Shown: positions 5,107 through 8,615 of the stretch, in pieces
How the letters are laid out: every line of letters begins with the position of its first letter
How positions within the stretch are numbered: position 1 is the first letter of the stretch
Assembly (NCBI GenBank): GCA_903831545.1
Contig: CAIKYI010000082.1
Location: forward strand, 1-8,615
Direction of reading: 5' to 3'
Origin: an uncultured Methylobacter sp.
Lineage (GTDB): Bacteria > Pseudomonadota > Gammaproteobacteria > Methylococcales > Methylomonadaceae
Length of the DNA: 8,615 nt
Made by a program: the position numbers and the translations under genes
The notes under the pieces: generated by a model
Seen by the model: the letters and a program-made list of their open reading frames with translations, nothing else
What the model was told of the DNA's origin: nothing
The model's database searches: none

Positions 5107-7203
5107 GTGGGAAAACCACTTAAAATAATTATATCGACAATTACTATCCTGGTTTTACTGCTGTTGGCAACCGTCTGCCTGCTTCCCTTCGTTATCAATC
5201 CTAATGACTATAAACCTGAAATTGCCAAATTTGTAAAAACAAATACAGGGCGCGAATTAATCCTGGAAGGCGACTTAAAACTCTCCCTGTTTCCCTGGGT
5301 CGGCATTTCAACTGGTAAATTATCGCTGAACAATGTGCCCGGTTTTCAAATTCAATCCTTTGCAACCCTGGAAGAAGCTAACATTAAAATACGGTTACTG
5401 CCCCTGTTATCAAAAAAAGTTGACGTTAATTATATCGTGGTAAAAGGTCTGGTTTTAAACCTCGCCAAAAACAAACAGGGCATTTCCAATTGGGATGACC
5501 TTGCAAAACCTGCCGAGACCAAAATCATCGCCCCTGTAGCAATCAATACTGGTTTACTAAATGAAAATTCGGCACTGGCAGCTTTTGCCATTGGCGGAAT
5601 TACCCTTGAAAAAGCACAAATTAACTGGGACGATCCAAGCACTGAACAGCATTTCGAAATAAAGGATCTCTCGTTAAATAGCGACAAAGTTACTTTTGAT
5701 CAACCCGTCGGTATTTTTGTTTCCTGTACCGCATTAAATTCTAAAGCCGTAACCAACCATGCCATTAAACTAACAACTGAATTAACTGTTACACAAGCAG
5801 TTGAGATTTTTAAGTTGCACCATAGCACTCTCCAGATAATATCAACCGGCGAAAATATACCGGGAAAATCATTAATAACAAATTTATCTATCAACGATCT
5901 GGAATTGGAGCCAGCCCAACAAATAGCTAAAATTCAAGGTCTACAGCTTAAAATGGCTGATCTTACCGTGTCTGCCGAACTCACAGGAACAAATCTAAAA
6001 GACAAGCCTTCATTTCAGGGGCCTATTAAAATTGCCTCATTCAGCCCGATAAAATTTATGCAGCAACTGGATATTAAAGTACCAGTATTGCAAAAGCCCT
6101 CTTCGCTAAGTAATTTGGCCATGACTTTTGACCTGACCGCTACTACTAACTCAATTGAACTACAAAAACTGGACATGTCCCTGGATGATAGCCTGGTTAA
6201 AGGTTCTTTCGGTATTAAAGATTTCTCCGAACCTGCCAGCCACTTCGCATTGACTATTGACACACTTGATCTTGACCGTTATTTGGCACCTGTTAATAAA
6301 TCAACCAAAGCTATTGTTACACCCTCTGTTTTAGTGGCCACCGGATTTTCCATTGTTCCTGTTGAGACACTAAGAACCTATACTGCAGAAGGCAAAGTAT
6401 CGCTGGGCAAACTTAAAGTAAACGATCTGGTCATGCAGGACGTTGATCTTACCCTGAACACAAAAAATGGCTTGGTGACTACTCATCAGTCGATCAAACA
6501 GATTTACCAGGGCTCCTATGTCGGTGATCTCATTATGGATACCAGAGGCGTTAAACCCACGCTTGCTATAAACGAACAAATTAACCGTCTTCAACTTGAA
6601 CCGTTACTTAATGATGTTAATGGCACAGCCCAAATGAGTGGCCTCATTAATCTATCCGCCCAATTACAGGGACAGGGCCGCAAAATTGATGAACTAAAGT
6701 CAACTCTCAATGGCAAGTTAAGTTTTGAGCTTAAAGATTCAGTTATAAAAGGCTTTAATCTGCAAAAAATAATTGACGAAGGCAAAGCATTAATCAAAGG
6801 ATCAGCTTTACCTGGCGACCCCAAAAATGACCAAACACTGTTTTCAGAAATGACCGGTACGGCGACGCTCAACAATGGCTTATTGCAAAATAATGACCTT
6901 GTGGCGATATCTCCAAAATTACGTGTCGACGGCAAAGGTACTATTAATCTCGTTTCAGACGCATTGGATTATAAAATTGACGCCAAACTTATCGATACGG
7001 ATGTTCCAGCAACAGATCCTAAACACATTAAAGGCGCCGTTGGACTTAATATTAACGGAACTCTGGCCCAGCCGAGCTACACGTTAGATCTGGCATCCTT
7101 ACTAACCGAACAAAACAAGGTCAAAATTGAAAAACTTATTGATAAACTGGACAAAAAAATCGGCCCCGGACTCGGCGATCTTCTGAAAGGTTTTTTAAAG
7201 TGA
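5107..7203 (+). CDS. AsmA family envelope protein
   Basis: This is a 698-residue member of the AsmA family, related to E. coli AsmA (617 residues). These proteins are anchored in the inner membrane with a long beta-rich periplasmic part; the wider group, including TamB and YhdP, is linked to outer-membrane assembly and lipid transport. I choose GTG at 5107 because GGAGA stands six bases before it. The frame is open further up to 5002, but that extra part is Cys-rich and would displace the N-terminal anchor. Residues 7-30 are the membrane segment. PNDYKPEI (32-39), GRELILEGDL (48-57) and LFPW (61-64) are characteristic AsmA sequences. The region from about residue 536 to 690, with KGFNLQKII and a late ALDYKIDAKL block, matches the conserved C-terminal AsmA domain. 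It is first in a likely operon with mutY and yggX, as in Pseudomonas. The exact substrate is unknown. Confidence 0.9.
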   Translation: MGKPLKIIISTITILVLLLLATVCLLPFVINPNDYKPEIAKFVKTNTGRELILEGDLKLSLFPWVGISTGKLSLNNVPGFQIQSFATLEEANIKIRLLPLLSKKVDVNYIVVKGLVLNLAKNKQGISNWDDLAKPAETKIIAPVAINTGLLNENSALAAFAIGGITLEKAQINWDDPSTEQHFEIKDLSLNSDKVTFDQPVGIFVSCTALNSKAVTNHAIKLTTELTVTQAVEIFKLHHSTLQIISTGENIPGKSLITNLSINDLELEPAQQIAKIQGLQLKMADLTVSAELTGTNLKDKPSFQGPIKIASFSPIKFMQQLDIKVPVLQKPSSLSNLAMTFDLTATTNSIELQKLDMSLDDSLVKGSFGIKDFSEPASHFALTIDTLDLDRYLAPVNKSTKAIVTPSVLVATGFSIVPVETLRTYTAEGKVSLGKLKVNDLVMQDVDLTLNTKNGLVTTHQSIKQIYQGSYVGDLIMDTRGVKPTLAINEQINRLQLEPLLNDVNGTAQMSGLINLSAQLQGQGRKIDELKSTLNGKLSFELKDSVIKGFNLQKIIDEGKALIKGSALPGDPKNDQTLFSEMTGTATLNNGLLQNNDLVAISPKLRVDGKGTINLVSDALDYKIDAKLIDTDVPATDPKHIKGAVGLNINGTLAQPSYTLDLASLLTEQNKVKIEKLIDKLDKKIGPGLGDLLKGFLK

Positions 7204-7235
7204 TGAGATGGCGAATAACCTACCCTTAAACTATT

Positions 7236-7263
7236 TGTCTTTGATCTTTCGTCTTTCATCTTT
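7236..7263. repeat. Four degenerate heptamer repeats before mutY
   Basis: TGTCTTT, GATCTTT, CGTCTTT and CATCTTT follow each other without gaps, giving the pattern NRTCTTT four times, with a looser fifth copy (TGCCTGT) after one base. The array fills the second half of the 68-base spacer between the asmA-like gene and mutY and ends eight bases before the mutY ATG. The pyrimidine-rich tract leaves no place for a purine-rich ribosome-binding site. Confidence 0.65.
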
Positions 7264-7271
7264 TGCCTGTT

Positions 7272-8309
7272 ATGAAGCCATCTAATTTTCAACAACATAT
7301 CCTTGCCTGGTTTGATCAATGCGGTCGTAAAGACTTACCCTGGCAAAAAGACCTTAGCCCTTATCGTGTCTGGCTCTCTGAAACGATGCTACAACAAACC
7401 CAGGTCGTAACCGTTATTCCTTACTTCAATACTTTTATAGAAAAATTCCCTGATATTGAAAGCCTGGCAAACGCACCCGTTGATGAAATACTGCATCTTT
7501 GGTCAGGACTGGGCTACTATGCAAGGGCGCGTAACTTACACAAAACAGCAAAACTGATCACCAGACAAGGCCGCTTCCCGGATACGCTGAATGAACTGCT
7601 TGACTTACCCGGCATCGGCCAATCAACAGCGGGCGCAATCCTGAGCATCGCTTTTAATAAAAGCTATCCGATTCTCGATGGCAATGTCAAAAGAGTACTA
7701 ACCCGTTTTAAAGCCATTTCCGGCTGGCCAGGCAATAGTGCCGTTAACAAAGAACTTTGGGCCATCAGTGCCAGACTGACACCCACAACGCGTGTCGCCG
7801 ATTATACACAAGCCATTATGGATCTGGGGGCAACCCTCTGTACCCGCAGCAAGCCCAATTGTGGAATCTGTCCGCTTAAGGCCGACTGTTTAGCCAGACT
7901 TGCCGGTAATATGGCATCATTTCCAACACCAAAACCCGCCAAGACCTTACCGATTAAACAAATTGTTTTTTTGTTGCTTAAGGATGCCAGCAACCGGACC
8001 TTACTGGAAAAAAGACCGCCAACAGGTATTTGGGGTGGCCTATGGAGCCTGCCTGAATTTGATACTTTTGAAGCCGTTCAAAACTGGTGCCTGGTCAGCA
8101 ATATCGACATTACCAATCAACAGACGCTGGCAACGCAACGCCACACTTTTTCCCATTATCATCTGGACTACACACCTGTGCTAATCCAAATTAATAACCC
8201 CAGCAATTTTGTTATGGAAGCCAATCATTCTGTCTGGTATAAAGCTGATCAGGTTATCAAGCTTGGCTTAGCCACACCCATCAAGCGGCTGCTGCAACAA
8301 AAACATTAA
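7272..8309 (+). CDS. mutY: Adenine DNA glycosylase MutY
   Basis: MutY removes adenine paired with 8-oxoguanine and so prevents G-to-T transversions. The 345-residue protein has the normal length and all key features. E37 in WLSETMLQQTQ is the catalytic acid, and Q41-Q42 lie in the minor-groove block. The helix-hairpin-helix is LPGIGQSTAGAI (112-123), and D136 in ILDGNVKRV is the catalytic aspartate. The iron-sulfur cluster is bound by C190-x6-C197-x2-C200-x5-C206. The C-terminal NUDIX-like domain (from about 225) carries F293-S294-H295, the loop that reads 8-oxoguanine. ATG 7272 is chosen because MKPSNF aligns with the E. coli start MQASQF; a TTG three codons earlier is possible. No Shine-Dalgarno sequence is visible; a heptamer repeat array occupies that space. 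Its place between an asmA-like gene and yggX supports the identification. Confidence 0.98.
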   Translation: MKPSNFQQHILAWFDQCGRKDLPWQKDLSPYRVWLSETMLQQTQVVTVIPYFNTFIEKFPDIESLANAPVDEILHLWSGLGYYARARNLHKTAKLITRQGRFPDTLNELLDLPGIGQSTAGAILSIAFNKSYPILDGNVKRVLTRFKAISGWPGNSAVNKELWAISARLTPTTRVADYTQAIMDLGATLCTRSKPNCGICPLKADCLARLAGNMASFPTPKPAKTLPIKQIVFLLLKDASNRTLLEKRPPTGIWGGLWSLPEFDTFEAVQNWCLVSNIDITNQQTLATQRHTFSHYHLDYTPVLIQINNPSNFVMEANHSVWYKADQVIKLGLATPIKRLLQQKH

Positions 8310-8330
8310 ACAATCACCCACGAGAATAAA

Positions 8331-8603
8331 ATGACTAGACTGATTAAATGCGTAAAATTGGGAATAGAAACTGAAGGATTGGATACGCCACCATTTCCCG
8401 GCCCTCAACGTCAGGAAATATTTGAAAAAGTATCCAAACAAGCCTGGAAAGACTGGCTGACAAAACAAACCATGTTGATTAATGAAGGAAAATTAGCCAG
8501 TTTTGACCCAAAAGCCCGGGAATTTTTAGCAGAAGAAAGGACCAAGTTTCTGTTTGAAGGTAACAATGAAATGCCTGAAGGCTATGTACCGCCGAAAAGC
8601 TAA
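8331..8603 (+). CDS. yggX: Fe(2+)-trafficking protein / oxidative damage protection protein YggX
   Basis: YggX is a small cytoplasmic protein that limits oxidative damage to labile iron-sulfur clusters and is proposed to help iron trafficking; in E. coli it is in the SoxRS response. The 90-residue length is normal. Conserved features are the N-terminal C7 in LIKCVKLG, PFPGPQRQEIFEKVSKQAW (21-39), KQTMLINE (45-52), and near the end FLFEGNNEMPEGYVPP (73-88). The E. coli protein has the same KQTMLINE and FLFEG blocks. It begins 21 bases after mutY, with GAGAATAAA before the ATG, so cotranscription with mutY is likely. The final 12 bases of the window after its stop show nothing identifiable. Confidence 0.97.
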   Translation: MTRLIKCVKLGIETEGLDTPPFPGPQRQEIFEKVSKQAWKDWLTKQTMLINEGKLASFDPKAREFLAEERTKFLFEGNNEMPEGYVPPKS

Positions 8604-8615
8604 TCATGTAAGGTA

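Noticed and set aside
7077..7319. Minus-strand frame across the asmA-mutY junction
   Set aside because: It is antisense to the ends of two confident genes and its middle is just the translated heptamer repeats.

Overview
The window looks like a stretch of gammaproteobacterial chromosome. The best lineage clue is the run asmA-like / mutY / yggX on the plus strand, an order known from Pseudomonas and relatives, together with MutY, YggX and S20 sequences of clear gammaproteobacterial type. Moderate GC and the style of the small lipoprotein would fit a methanotroph of the Methylococcales, but that is a guess that needs a database search. I see no insertion sequence, prophage, CRISPR array, tRNA or rRNA, and no obvious sign of recent transfer.

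Layout. Minus strand, right to left: a divergently placed 99-residue membrane protein (4653-4952), then a possible 33-residue small ORF (4443-4544) directly in front of the complete dTDP-L-rhamnose operon rfbB-rfbD-rfbA-rfbC (4433 down to 917). An unresolved stretch of about 470 bases follows (444-916) with weak coding-like signal. Then come a repeat-bearing small lipoprotein (171-443) and the first 16 codons of rpsT with a near-consensus sigma70 promoter (91-119). Plus strand: the asmA-like gene (5107-7203), mutY (7272-8309) and yggX (8331-8603), closely spaced and probably cotranscribed from a promoter in the 154-base divergent spacer 4953-5106.

How the genes work together. RfbA activates glucose-1-phosphate to dTDP-glucose, RfbB dehydrates it, RfbC epimerises the 4-keto sugar and RfbD reduces it to dTDP-L-rhamnose, the donor for O-antigen or exopolysaccharide. 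No glycosyltransferase or polysaccharide exporter lies in the window, so this is a precursor-supply module. MutY and YggX both limit damage from oxidation: MutY removes adenine mispaired with 8-oxoguanine, and YggX protects iron-sulfur proteins, of which MutY is itself one. The AsmA-like protein belongs to envelope or lipid homeostasis.

Most of the window is ordinary housekeeping DNA. The items that deserve a second look are small: the 33-residue ORF whose stop codon overlaps the rfbB ribosome-binding site, the 11-residue repeat lipoprotein, the array of heptamer repeats in front of mutY, the unnamed three-helix membrane protein, and the unexplained DNA between the lipoprotein and rfbC. I did not find convincing evidence of a new multi-gene system.
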